Virus record (IMG/VR): IMGVR_UViG_3300006027_000076
Location: 1 to 21,672 of that record
DNA from: a virus
Strand: one strand, 5' to 3'
Length of the DNA: 21,672 nucleotides
Part shown: one piece after another, positions 7,469 to 15,121 of the stretch
How the letters are laid out: each line of letters starts with the position of its first letter
How positions within the stretch are numbered: position 1 is the first letter of the stretch
Program-made: the position numbers and the translations under genes
The notes under the pieces: generated by a model
Databases searched by the model: none
Told to the model about the DNA's origin: nothing
What the model saw: the letters and a program-made list of their open reading frames with translations, nothing else

Positions 7469-7739
7469 AAAGATACTTAACAAAGCCATTGAATTGATCG
7501 GCGGAGCACGAAACACGGATTACGGAGATCGGGTTACCAATCATCAAAACATCGCTAACTTATGGTCTGCTTTTTTAAATAAAAAAATATCAGCTCATGA
7601 TGTAGCAATTTGTATGGCTTTAGTTAAAGTAGCGCGTCTCATGCATAGTCGTAAATCTGATAGTTATGTAGACCTAGCAGCGTACGGCGCAATCGCAGGG
7701 GAGATAGCAGAACGTGAGGAGGGTAAAGATGCAGAATAA
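7458..7739 (+). CDS. DUF6378-like phage protein
   Basis: This 93-residue protein matches, by memory of the pattern, the DUF6378 family of phage proteins: ARNTDYGDRVTNH near the start, IANLWSAFL, DVAICMALVKVARL and a final DSYVDLAAYGAIAGEIA. Function of the family is unknown to me; it appears among nucleotide and replication genes. The frame is open from 7344, but GAAAGG at 7445-7450 best serves the ATG at 7458 (the ATG at 7455 is also possible), and homologous sequence begins there. It overlaps the end of the helicase gene by 11 bases and the start of the polymerase gene by 11 bases, so the three are likely co-translated. Confidence 0.8.
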   Translation: MIYKKILNKAIELIGGARNTDYGDRVTNHQNIANLWSAFLNKKISAHDVAICMALVKVARLMHSRKSDSYVDLAAYGAIAGEIAEREEGKDAE

Positions 7740-9591
7740 TTTTGGCTTTACAAAATCTGAGTGGGTACCACCTCATGAACTACCTGATATTACCGATGCA
7801 AAGGTTATTGCTTTTGACTTAGAAACATATGATCCACAATTAAAAACGACTGGACCAGGATGGACAACTAAAACAGGGCATATTATTGGCGTAGCGGTAG
7901 CCGTGGATGGTTGGAAGGGTTACTATCCTATTCGTCATGAGAATGGTTTCAATTGGGATAGAAGACGTGTTTTAACGTGGGTTAAAAAGTTAATGCAAAC
8001 TAATGCTATCAAAGTAGCACACAATGCTATTTACGATTTAGGTTGGTTACATGCTGAAGGCATAGAGGTAAAAGGACCTATAGTTGATACAATGTTAATG
8101 GCTCCTATTTTAAATGAGAATAAATTTTCTTATGCATTAAGTGCAGTGGGAAAAGATATGCTTGGTGAAATAAAAGATGAAACACTTTTAAAACAAGCGG
8201 CTACTGAGTTTGGTATTGATCCTAAAAATGAAATGTACAAGTTGCCAGCTATCTTTGTAGGTGATTATGCGGAGCAAGATGCAGACTTGACTTTACGACT
8301 GTTTCACCACATGCGACCACTCATTGAAAAACAGAGTTTAAACACAGTGTATAAATTAGAGATGAATCTTATACCAATTATATTTGAAATGACAAAACGA
8401 GGAGTAAGAGTTGATGGAGATAAAGCAAGACGTTATAAAAAAAGTTTTAAGAATACAGAAAAGAAGATACTTGATGAAATACTGGCAGACACGGGTATCG
8501 CAGTTGATGTTTGGGCTGCGGCTAGTGTTGCAAAAGTATTTGATAAACTTAAAATAGATTATCCAAGAACAGAAAAAACACAGGCACCTAGTTTCACTAA
8601 AGATTTTTTAGTTCATCATTCACATCCAATTGCTAAAAAGATTCAAAGTGCTCGAGAGTTTAATAAAGTGCAATCAACTTTTATTGATACTATTTTAAAA
8701 CATGGTGAGTCAGGACGAATTCATGCAAGCATTCATCAGATGAGAGATGGTACATCAGGAACAGTGTCAGGTCGTTTTAGTTATTCTAATCCAAACTTAC
8801 AACAATTACCTTCTCGTAATAAAGAAATTAAAAAACAAATACGAGGATTGTTTTTACCTGAAGAAGGTGAGACATGGGGATCTTTTGATTATAGTCAGCA
8901 GGAACCACGGATCGCGTCACACTTTGCTTCAAGCTTAGGATGCGAAGGAGCTAAAGATGTTGTGGAAGAATATCAAAAAAATCCTGATGCAGATTTCCAT
9001 AGTATAGTAGCAAACATTGCTAACATTGGCAGAGATCAGGCAAAAACTATTAACCTTGGATTATTTTATGGCATGGGCGTTAACAAACTTTCCAACGAAT
9101 TGCAAGTGAACGTTGATGTTGCAAAAGAAATTTTAAAGGAGTACAATTCTAAGGTACCGTTTGTTAAGGAATTAACTAAACGCGTATCAAACTTCGCCAA
9201 TAGTGAGGGTTACGTCTCAACAATCAAAGGTAGAAAATGTCGTTTTGAGTTATGGGAACCGACCACTTTTGGCGTGTTCAAAGCTCTACCAGAAGATCAA
9301 GCAAAATTAAAATATGGTAAGCATCACATTTTACAAAGAGCTGGTACTTACAAAGCATTAAACAGATTGATACAAGGATCAGCGGCGGATCAAACAAAAC
9401 AAGCAATGATAGAATTATATAAGGAAAATTTAATTCCTCTAATACAAATTCATGATGAGCTCACATTAAGTTTTAATGGTGAAGAAAAAACTAAAAATAA
9501 AATAATGGAACTAATGGCACATGCTGTAAAATTAACAGTTCCAAGTAAAGTTGATTGTGATTTAGGAAAATCTTGGGGTGATGCTACTTAG
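7729..9591 (+). CDS. polA: Family A DNA polymerase with proofreading exonuclease
   Basis: This 620-residue replicative polymerase has an N-terminal 3'-5' exonuclease with D30 and E32 (FDLE), D103 (HNAIYD) and Y180/D184 (YAEQD). The polymerase domain has motif A DYSQQEPR (387-394), motif B RDQAKTINLGLFYG (435-448) and motif C HDE (575-577). There is no 5'-3' nuclease domain, as in T7. The residue equivalent to E. coli Phe762 is Leu443. Motif A keeps the steric-gate glutamate but reads QEPR where IELR is usual. The start at 7729 is chosen for its ribosome site GAGGAGGG, five bases upstream; an upstream in-frame GTG at 7714 is inside that site region. It is the last gene of the replication core. 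Confidence 0.95.
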   Translation: MQNNFGFTKSEWVPPHELPDITDAKVIAFDLETYDPQLKTTGPGWTTKTGHIIGVAVAVDGWKGYYPIRHENGFNWDRRRVLTWVKKLMQTNAIKVAHNAIYDLGWLHAEGIEVKGPIVDTMLMAPILNENKFSYALSAVGKDMLGEIKDETLLKQAATEFGIDPKNEMYKLPAIFVGDYAEQDADLTLRLFHHMRPLIEKQSLNTVYKLEMNLIPIIFEMTKRGVRVDGDKARRYKKSFKNTEKKILDEILADTGIAVDVWAAASVAKVFDKLKIDYPRTEKTQAPSFTKDFLVHHSHPIAKKIQSAREFNKVQSTFIDTILKHGESGRIHASIHQMRDGTSGTVSGRFSYSNPNLQQLPSRNKEIKKQIRGLFLPEEGETWGSFDYSQQEPRIASHFASSLGCEGAKDVVEEYQKNPDADFHSIVANIANIGRDQAKTINLGLFYGMGVNKLSNELQVNVDVAKEILKEYNSKVPFVKELTKRVSNFANSEGYVSTIKGRKCRFELWEPTTFGVFKALPEDQAKLKYGKHHILQRAGTYKALNRLIQGSAADQTKQAMIELYKENLIPLIQIHDELTLSFNGEEKTKNKIMELMAHAVKLTVPSKVDCDLGKSWGDAT

Positions 9592-9635
9592 AAATATTGG
9601 CGGTTTTCTGCGGTAAAATAGATATGTCTTGCGTA

Positions 9636-9667
9636 TGATATAATATTATATAATATATACTTATAAT
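9636..9667 (+). promoter_or_regulatory. Promoter-like region with extended -10 and AT palindrome
   Basis: The 93-base gap after the polymerase holds TGATATAAT (9636-9644), an exact extended -10 motif that needs little -35 support. TATAATATTATA at 9639-9650 is a perfect 12-bp palindrome that could be an operator. Two more TATAAT boxes lie at 9649-9654 and 9662-9667. The downstream gene has a good ribosome site (AGAAAGAAGG). This is the likely start of transcription for the five small genes that follow. AT richness makes chance matches possible. Confidence 0.45.
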
Positions 9668-9684
9668 TTTAGAAAGAAGGAATT

Positions 9685-9996
9685 ATGAAATATACTAAAC
9701 AAGACTTATTTAAAATAATTGGCCCAGAATTTTTCTCTGCAATTTTTACTAAGAGTAATGGTGAAGAGAGAAAGATACTTGCTAAACTACATGTAAAAGA
9801 TCAAAAGTTTTTTGCAGGTGGTGAATTACTTGGTGACAGAAATCATTTATTAGAATGTATTGATGTTAACGTTCTTAAAAAAGTTGATGATCCAAAAAAA
9901 GCTTGGAGATCAATACAACTAAATAATTTAATCAGCCTTAAAATAAAAGGTGTTGAACATATCGAGAAAGGAGAAAGTCATGCACAAGCCGCTTAA
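9685..9996 (+). CDS. Small phage protein with SH3-like (WYL-type) pattern
   Basis: This 103-residue protein has a strand-rich pattern: FFSAIFTKSNGEERKILAKL near the start, then a GGELLGDRNHLL turn and a final WRSIQLNNLISLKIKG. This recalls small phage proteins with an SH3-like barrel, some labelled WYL-like, that copy a feature of transcription regulators. It is basic and could bind nucleic acid. It is the first gene after the promoter-like gap, with a strong ribosome site, and overlaps the next gene by 17 bases. Function is not established. Confidence 0.6.
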   Translation: MKYTKQDLFKIIGPEFFSAIFTKSNGEERKILAKLHVKDQKFFAGGELLGDRNHLLECIDVNVLKKVDDPKKAWRSIQLNNLISLKIKGVEHIEKGESHAQAA

Positions 9997-10201
9997 TTTT
10001 ATTGAACCAGTACAAATAGAAATGGATTTTAATGTTCCATTTACTTTCAAAGACAGCATTGCTAAAATATCTAGAAAAAATCCAATGAGAGGATCTATCT
10101 TACAAAGTTTTTTAGGTGATGTTTGTCAGAATAAAAAATCTTCTTTTACTGATTGGGTATTAGATGCTAAAGAAGAAGAGCAAGAACAGGAGGATATATA
10201 A
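9980..10201 (+). CDS. Small hypothetical protein with acidic tail, 73 residues
   Basis: Not recognised. The start at 9980 is preferred over in-frame codons upstream because AAAGGAG (9967-9973) lies six bases before it. The N-terminal half is mixed and the C-terminus is strongly acidic (KEEEQEQEDI), a feature of small phage proteins that bind host proteins or mimic DNA. It overlaps the previous gene by 17 bases and ends directly before the next start. Confidence 0.6.
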   Translation: MHKPLNFIEPVQIEMDFNVPFTFKDSIAKISRKNPMRGSILQSFLGDVCQNKKSSFTDWVLDAKEEEQEQEDI

Positions 10202-10384
10202 ATGCATCCTGAAATTAAACAAGAAATTAAACTTTTAAAAGAATCTATAGCTCACTATGAAAGTGAGCTAAAGAGGCCTGTTTGGAATTATAAGTTTGAT
10301 AAAGAAGATAGTCATACAAGAGCTAGAAGACTTATCCAATTTAAAACAGAACAATTAGAACAATTAGAAAGTTGGTACGCATGA
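10202..10384 (+). CDS. Small charged helical protein, 60 residues
   Basis: Not recognised. Nearly the whole sequence is predicted by eye to be two charged helices (KQEIKLLKESIAHYESEL and RARRLIQFKTEQLEQLES), consistent with a helical hairpin or short coiled coil. The ribosome site AGGAGGA, inside the end of the previous gene, is five bases before the ATG. Its TGA overlaps the next ATG as ATGA, so translation is coupled. Confidence 0.6.
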   Translation: MHPEIKQEIKLLKESIAHYESELKRPVWNYKFDKEDSHTRARRLIQFKTEQLEQLESWYA

Positions 10385-10791
10385 GTATTAAAACTATTAA
10401 AATCATTCCTAATCCTGATGATGAGATTTTGGAGATACCAAAATTTTTACGTGACCTTGCTGAAAGGGATAAAAAAGAAGGTAGGCAAGGTAAAGGTTTG
10501 AATTCTGTTTCTGAGGCACCCAAGATTGTGGTGCCTTCATTACCGATGTCGCCTAAACAAGAAAAGAAAAAGCGCCAACAAGAGTTGATGTCTTTTCTTG
10601 CTAGCTTAGTTGATACTGGTTTAAAGAAAAAACCACTTATTGCTAAGATGAGAGATAAGTTTCCTAAGCTTAGTTCTTCTCAGATTTGTCGATTTGTGAA
10701 TAATCAATTGAAATTAAAAGTAATTGCAATTGATACTAAATATAAAACTAAACCTGTTATTATCAAAGGTAAATATTGGAGGGTCCTATGA
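10381..10791 (+). CDS. Hypothetical basic protein with possible helix-turn-helix
   Basis: This 136-residue protein has a lysine/arginine-rich middle (KQEKKKRQQELMSF). Its C-terminal segment of about 50 residues (TGLKKKPLIAKMRDKF, then SSSQICRFVNNQL and two strands) has the order expected of a winged helix. A DNA-binding regulatory role is possible. The start is the ATG of an ATGA overlap with the previous stop; an upstream TTG is less likely. Its own end overlaps the next start by four bases in the same way. Confidence 0.6.
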   Translation: MSIKTIKIIPNPDDEILEIPKFLRDLAERDKKEGRQGKGLNSVSEAPKIVVPSLPMSPKQEKKKRQQELMSFLASLVDTGLKKKPLIAKMRDKFPKLSSSQICRFVNNQLKLKVIAIDTKYKTKPVIIKGKYWRVL

Positions 10792-11207
10792 TTGATTTGT
10801 TTGATTTAAAAAAAGGTGAGGCTAAATATTATGACAAGCCACAAAGATTTTATGTGGTAAGAAATAACACTAACGTTCCGCGTATCACGATTAAAGAAAC
10901 GTATGCGGTGTGGAGAAGAAAAACTCAAAATAAAGTTTGGTTTCAATCAAAGTATGAAAAAGGAACTAGGTCATTTGATTTTAGTTACACAATAGATCAA
11001 TTAGCAAATAGTATTCCCGATGCTTTGATTATGTCCAAGCTATTTAAAATAGGAAGATCTCAGGAAAATGTTGATAAGTTTAGAAAACAAGCTGACTTTC
11101 TTGAAGAGAAACTAAAAGATCCTAATAACTTTACTGCAAGTATTGATGAAGACTATTTAAGAAAATGGGGATCAAACAATGTAACGTTTGAAAAATTAGT
11201 TATCTAA
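10788..11207 (+). CDS. Hypothetical phage protein, 139 residues
   Basis: Not recognised. It is a soluble mixed alpha/beta sequence with a basic, aromatic-rich first half (YAVWRRKTQNKVWF) and a charged helix near residues 85-110. The ATG at 10788 overlaps the previous TGA as ATGA and has GGAGGG four bases upstream; an in-frame TTG at 10776 would sit on that site. It ends the rightward small-gene operon. Its last 12 bases overlap the end of the opposing leftward gene with no visible terminator between them. Confidence 0.65.
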   Translation: MIDLFDLKKGEAKYYDKPQRFYVVRNNTNVPRITIKETYAVWRRKTQNKVWFQSKYEKGTRSFDFSYTIDQLANSIPDALIMSKLFKIGRSQENVDKFRKQADFLEEKLKDPNNFTASIDEDYLRKWGSNNVTFEKLVI

Positions 11208-11399
11208 TGCTTTCTCTAATAATACTTCAAGTCGTATCACTCGTTCTCTTATGTCTGGTATGTCTTGGAGTATTATTTTTTCTAGTTGCTGTTGCTGTGA
11301 CTCAACTGCTTCTAATCGTTGTGACATCATTCCATAAGTTACTCCAGCACTTACCAAAATTAATCCTAGCCAAATAGCATTTCTAAAATTAGTTTCCAT
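11196..11399 (-). CDS. Small membrane-anchored coiled-coil protein
   Basis: This 67-residue protein has one hydrophobic span at about residues 8-24 (AIWLGLILVSAGVTYGM). A charged heptad-like helix rich in Glu, Gln and Leu follows to the end. With a short polar N-terminus it should be a single-span inner-membrane protein with the coil on the other side. It is the last gene of the leftward virion operon, where phages often place lysis genes. A holin- or spanin-related role is possible but unproven, and no lysin is visible nearby. Its start overlaps the previous stop (TAATG). Confidence 0.65.
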   Translation of the reverse strand: METNFRNAIWLGLILVSAGVTYGMMSQRLEAVESQQQQLEKIILQDIPDIRERVIRLEVLLEKALDN

Positions 11400-12523
11400 T
11401 AAATTATTCTCCTATTTAAAAACTCATCTCTTAATGAAGCATCTAAATCTTGAGGGTTTGAAATTTCTCCTAATGCATTAAAGTTTAAACCTGTAGGACT
11501 TTCTCTATTTATTAAAGTTGGATTGTCTTTCATTTCTTTAATCATGTTAATGTTACTTATTCCTGTGTCTGGATACCCTCCCTTATTAGCTAAGTAGTTT
11601 CGATAAGCTGTGCTATCTAATGTAACACCTCCTATTCCAACATTATTTGCATTAAAGTTAGAAAAAGGTATTCTAGGATTATTAGGAGCTCCTGCTAACT
11701 GACTAAAATCTAAGGAACGATTACCGCGAAGCGCGTCAAAATCATTTTGATTAGCTTGATACTGATAAGGTAACCTATTTACTATTTCATTTACAGTAGA
11801 GTTATTTACAATCTCGCTTGCAGTTTGTGCCTTATTAAATAATTCTAATTTTTGTTCTTCAGATAAATTGTCAGTATTAATAAAATTATTTTTTTTAATT
11901 TTTTTATCATTTTTAATACTTTCCATATCAAGAGAAACAGTCTCTTCCTTATTACCATCATCAATAGTAAGCATGTTTTTTAAATCCTTTACAAAACCTG
12001 ATGGAGCATTTGCTAAATCTCTATACACCTTACTATCTGTTATTCCTGTTTTATCTCCTATAAGACTAGCTCCTGATTTAACTTTTCCACCCATTTTATT
12101 TAATACACCTAAAATAGATTTAGCCATACTAACACCAGGAATAAGATTAGATGCGGCGCCTACTAAATTTTGAATACCAGATGTTATAGGAAATCTTTTT
12201 TTATAAGCTTCCGCACCACCTGCATTTCCTATAGTTTTATTATCAGAGCCTGCACTAATTTGATTTCCTTTTCTGTCTGTAAATGTAAAATTAGAAGGAT
12301 CAAAAGTTTGCCCTGTTTTAAGAGCTTGCATTCTCATTTGATATTCGTTGCGATTATCTCCAGCTATTTGATTATTTTGATATTTGTCTTTATTGGCTAT
12401 TAAATTTTCAATAGCTTTATTTGATTCATTTACTGATTGAGATTGAGGAGAATTAGGTTGTGAGGAACCTGAAGAGGTATGTGTTGATTTCTTTTTACCT
12501 GATAGAAAACTAAAGATACCCAT
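11399..12523 (-). CDS. Probable virion-associated protein, 374 residues
   Basis: Not assigned to a known family. The first 35 residues are Ser/Gln/Pro-rich and disordered after a basic start (GKKKSTH). Residues about 110-155 contain a Gly/Ala/Leu-rich, weakly hydrophobic stretch (LVGAASNLIPGVSMAKSILG). The rest is polar and Asn-rich. It is fifth in a six-gene leftward chain of coupled genes that look like ejection or internal virion proteins, and shares one base with each neighbour. Structural role is inferred from context only. Confidence 0.6.
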   Translation of the reverse strand: MGIFSFLSGKKKSTHTSSGSSQPNSPQSQSVNESNKAIENLIANKDKYQNNQIAGDNRNEYQMRMQALKTGQTFDPSNFTFTDRKGNQISAGSDNKTIGNAGGAEAYKKRFPITSGIQNLVGAASNLIPGVSMAKSILGVLNKMGGKVKSGASLIGDKTGITDSKVYRDLANAPSGFVKDLKNMLTIDDGNKEETVSLDMESIKNDKKIKKNNFINTDNLSEEQKLELFNKAQTASEIVNNSTVNEIVNRLPYQYQANQNDFDALRGNRSLDFSQLAGAPNNPRIPFSNFNANNVGIGGVTLDSTAYRNYLANKGGYPDTGISNINMIKEMKDNPTLINRESPTGLNFNALGEISNPQDLDASLRDEFLNRRII

Positions 12524-15120
12524 TATGATACCATTTGTTGTGGTTTTTTATTACCCATTAAAGAAGCTATGCCCCCTTGATTTGCAAAGAAAGGAAGACC
12601 TACACCTTCTAATTGACTTATTGTTTCTGGATCTAATCCTGGTTGACGATTTGAAGGAGAAGGAATAGGGTCAATGACCGCGGCCATATTAAAGTTTGCA
12701 TCTGGTTGTGGAACATCTAAAGTAGGTGATCCTACAATGTCTACTGGAATATCTTCTTGAATAACTTCCTCTTCAATAGAAGAATCTTCAGGAGCATCTA
12801 ATAAAAATTCTATAGGTTCTTCTGCATTTTCATCTGTAGGTGCATTTTTTATAACGTCTTCATAAAAAAGATCAAACCCTTCTTTGTACTGAAGTAACCC
12901 TTCTTTTGCATCATCGGTTGCATTGGCAATTGACTCATTAAGATTATTACGTGTTAAATCAAGTAAACGAATACCTGCGCTATATCGTTGAAAATAAGAT
13001 AAACTTGTATCTAAAGTATCAAATAAAATTTTTGTATTAGCAGGATTACTTAAAGCTCTTGCTATTCCTCTAGCACTTAGTGTAGGTACTAAGCCCATGC
13101 CACCTGCCATACCTATATCACCAACACTTAAAACACCAAAATAATTACCTATAATAGATCCAATACCACCAAACACAGCAGCTCTTTGAATATATTGATT
13201 TACATCAGGAACTTTTATACTTTTATGTTGAGACATAAAATCAAGTAACTGTCTAAATTGATTTCCATCAATTACAGAAGCGCCTTCTTTGTTTAAAATA
13301 TTTAGTGCATGTAATAAACTTTCTTCTCTTACAGGTATTGTAGATCCTTTACTGGCTACTTGAGAAGATCTAAAACCAAGAGCTTTAAGTAAAGCGTCTG
13401 GATCAATGTTTAAAAAATTTGAAGTTGTTTCAAATTCATTTTTTCCTTTACCTACTTTAAAAGATTTTTCTATTGCCTCATCTATATACGCTCTAACAAA
13501 GGATCCAAAAGCCTGATCATTTTCTCCTAATAATTTATATAAATCATCAATTCCTTCTTTAGATTGAGTCTTTAAAATATCTCTAATAAATTCATCATAA
13601 TATTTTTTTCCCTCTGTAGTTAACTTTGTGTCAAATATATTATTTTTAAATGCATCAAATTTTCCTGCGAAAGCTCTTTCAAAAAGAGGTTTACCTTCAA
13701 ACCATTTTCCTCCTTCTTCCCATCCATTTTTATACATGTTGGTAGCAATTTTGTATTGTGATAAAATTTGATCAGCTAAATCAGCATCTATTTTGGATAA
13801 ATCTAAATTACCAAAACTATTATTAATAGAATTTTTTATATCAATTAATTCTTTAACAGAGGCTCCTCCCTCTGTAGCATAACTTCTTTTTTGTGCTTTT
13901 TTAATAGTGTTTGTAATGTAATCTCTTAATGTTTTAACATCTAAAAACTTTTTAGCACCAAACTTATCCACTATATTTAAAGCCACTTTATATGCTTCAC
14001 TCCATCCTGGATCGTTAGGGCTTAATTGACCTTTTCCTCCCTGTTGAGCATCACTAATAATTCTTCTTGCGACGTCTAATACATAAGGAACATCTTTAGC
14101 ATCAGGATTTGTATTTCTTAATGGAACTATGTTAATGTCAAAATCATATACTTTTTTTCCGTTTATTTTTCCTGTCGCTAAATCTAAAAATTTATTATAT
14201 TGAGCGCCTACTTTTGTCCGAAAATTTTTATAAGTAGCGGTAGCTAGTTCTGTAATAGTTTTTCCTAATTGACTTTGAGTCTGGCCTGTAGGAGCAAGAG
14301 CGTATAGAGTATCATCAAATGCTGACTCCAATTGAGCACCTCTTTTTTTTACAAATTTTCCAACTGGTCCCGATACCAACGGAAACATGCCTCCAATTCG
14401 TAAAAACGTTTTAGCAAACCCCGAAGCTACATCTATAGGAGCAAAATCAATACCAAATTTGTCGGCTATTTTTTTTAATCCTTCGGCTCCCTTTTTTCCT
14501 GTCATTAAAATTCTTTTAAAAAGAAAAGGAATAGATCCTATTCCTACGCCAAAAGCTTCAAAGGATAAATTTCTTTTAAGATCTTGAGGAACTTTTTCCC
14601 ATATTTCTTCTATAGTTTCTTCTTCCCCTGTAATAAATCCTTTAACACGGTCATACAATTGCTCCATTGCTGTTGCGCCTAAAGTTCCACCTCCTATGGC
14701 ATATAGCACTGTGCCTACAGGATTCTTTTTAAAAGTAGTTTTTAATGCATTAGCTGCTAATTTTCTAACTCCTTCATATCCTCCTAACGCTCCTACTATA
14801 GAAGCTGTATCTCTTGATTGAAGAGCACGCATAAAGTTTTCTCCAAAGTCAGTTTTTTTCTGTCTGTAAACTTCTTCATTACCACCTAATGTTTGAAAAA
14901 CAAATTTGTCAAAAAAATCCATTTTATCTGGATCAACTAATTCATAGTCTTCTAAAAATTCAGAATCACCAATAAATTTTTTTTTATCCGTAAAACGTTC
15001 TATGTCAAACATTCCAGGAATAGGAGTTTGTGTTTCTTCTTCAGGACCTTCTATATCATCAAAAATATTAACAGGGATATTTGATTCTATATCATCAAAA
15101 ATATTAATTTCATCAGCCAT
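12523..15120 (-). CDS. Large putative internal virion/ejection protein, 865 residues
   Basis: It is very long and mostly helical, with hydrophobic Gly-rich stretches near residues 135-150 (GTVLYAIGGGTLGATAM) and again near 660-690. These are features of ejection proteins that enter the cell envelope. The N-terminus holds the heptapeptide NIFDDIE twice at a 12-residue spacing, encoded by an exact 22-base direct repeat. Short acidic repeats with a central FD recur at N-termini of phage virion proteins (from memory). The C-terminus is acidic and proline-rich. No lysozyme or transglycosylase motif was recognised. It follows the 879-residue gene by one base. Confidence 0.65.
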   Translation of the reverse strand: MADEINIFDDIESNIPVNIFDDIEGPEEETQTPIPGMFDIERFTDKKKFIGDSEFLEDYELVDPDKMDFFDKFVFQTLGGNEEVYRQKKTDFGENFMRALQSRDTASIVGALGGYEGVRKLAANALKTTFKKNPVGTVLYAIGGGTLGATAMEQLYDRVKGFITGEEETIEEIWEKVPQDLKRNLSFEAFGVGIGSIPFLFKRILMTGKKGAEGLKKIADKFGIDFAPIDVASGFAKTFLRIGGMFPLVSGPVGKFVKKRGAQLESAFDDTLYALAPTGQTQSQLGKTITELATATYKNFRTKVGAQYNKFLDLATGKINGKKVYDFDINIVPLRNTNPDAKDVPYVLDVARRIISDAQQGGKGQLSPNDPGWSEAYKVALNIVDKFGAKKFLDVKTLRDYITNTIKKAQKRSYATEGGASVKELIDIKNSINNSFGNLDLSKIDADLADQILSQYKIATNMYKNGWEEGGKWFEGKPLFERAFAGKFDAFKNNIFDTKLTTEGKKYYDEFIRDILKTQSKEGIDDLYKLLGENDQAFGSFVRAYIDEAIEKSFKVGKGKNEFETTSNFLNIDPDALLKALGFRSSQVASKGSTIPVREESLLHALNILNKEGASVIDGNQFRQLLDFMSQHKSIKVPDVNQYIQRAAVFGGIGSIIGNYFGVLSVGDIGMAGGMGLVPTLSARGIARALSNPANTKILFDTLDTSLSYFQRYSAGIRLLDLTRNNLNESIANATDDAKEGLLQYKEGFDLFYEDVIKNAPTDENAEEPIEFLLDAPEDSSIEEEVIQEDIPVDIVGSPTLDVPQPDANFNMAAVIDPIPSPSNRQPGLDPETISQLEGVGLPFFANQGGIASLMGNKKPQQMVS
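15050..15107 (-). repeat. Exact 22-bp direct repeat in the 5' end of the 865-residue gene
   Basis: Bases 15050-15071 and 15086-15107 are identical, giving a 36-base period that keeps the reading frame. The repeat encodes NIFDDIE twice within the first 24 residues. Identity at synonymous positions points to recent duplication or conversion. Confidence 0.85.
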
Positions 15121-15121
15121 G

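Noticed and set aside
7714-7728. GTG start for the polymerase at 7714
   Set aside because: The bases form the GAGGAGGG ribosome site for the ATG at 7729.
11868-12403. Two rightward frames opposite the 374-residue gene
   Set aside because: Low-complexity, hydrophobic antisense shadows of an AT-rich coding region within a coupled leftward operon.
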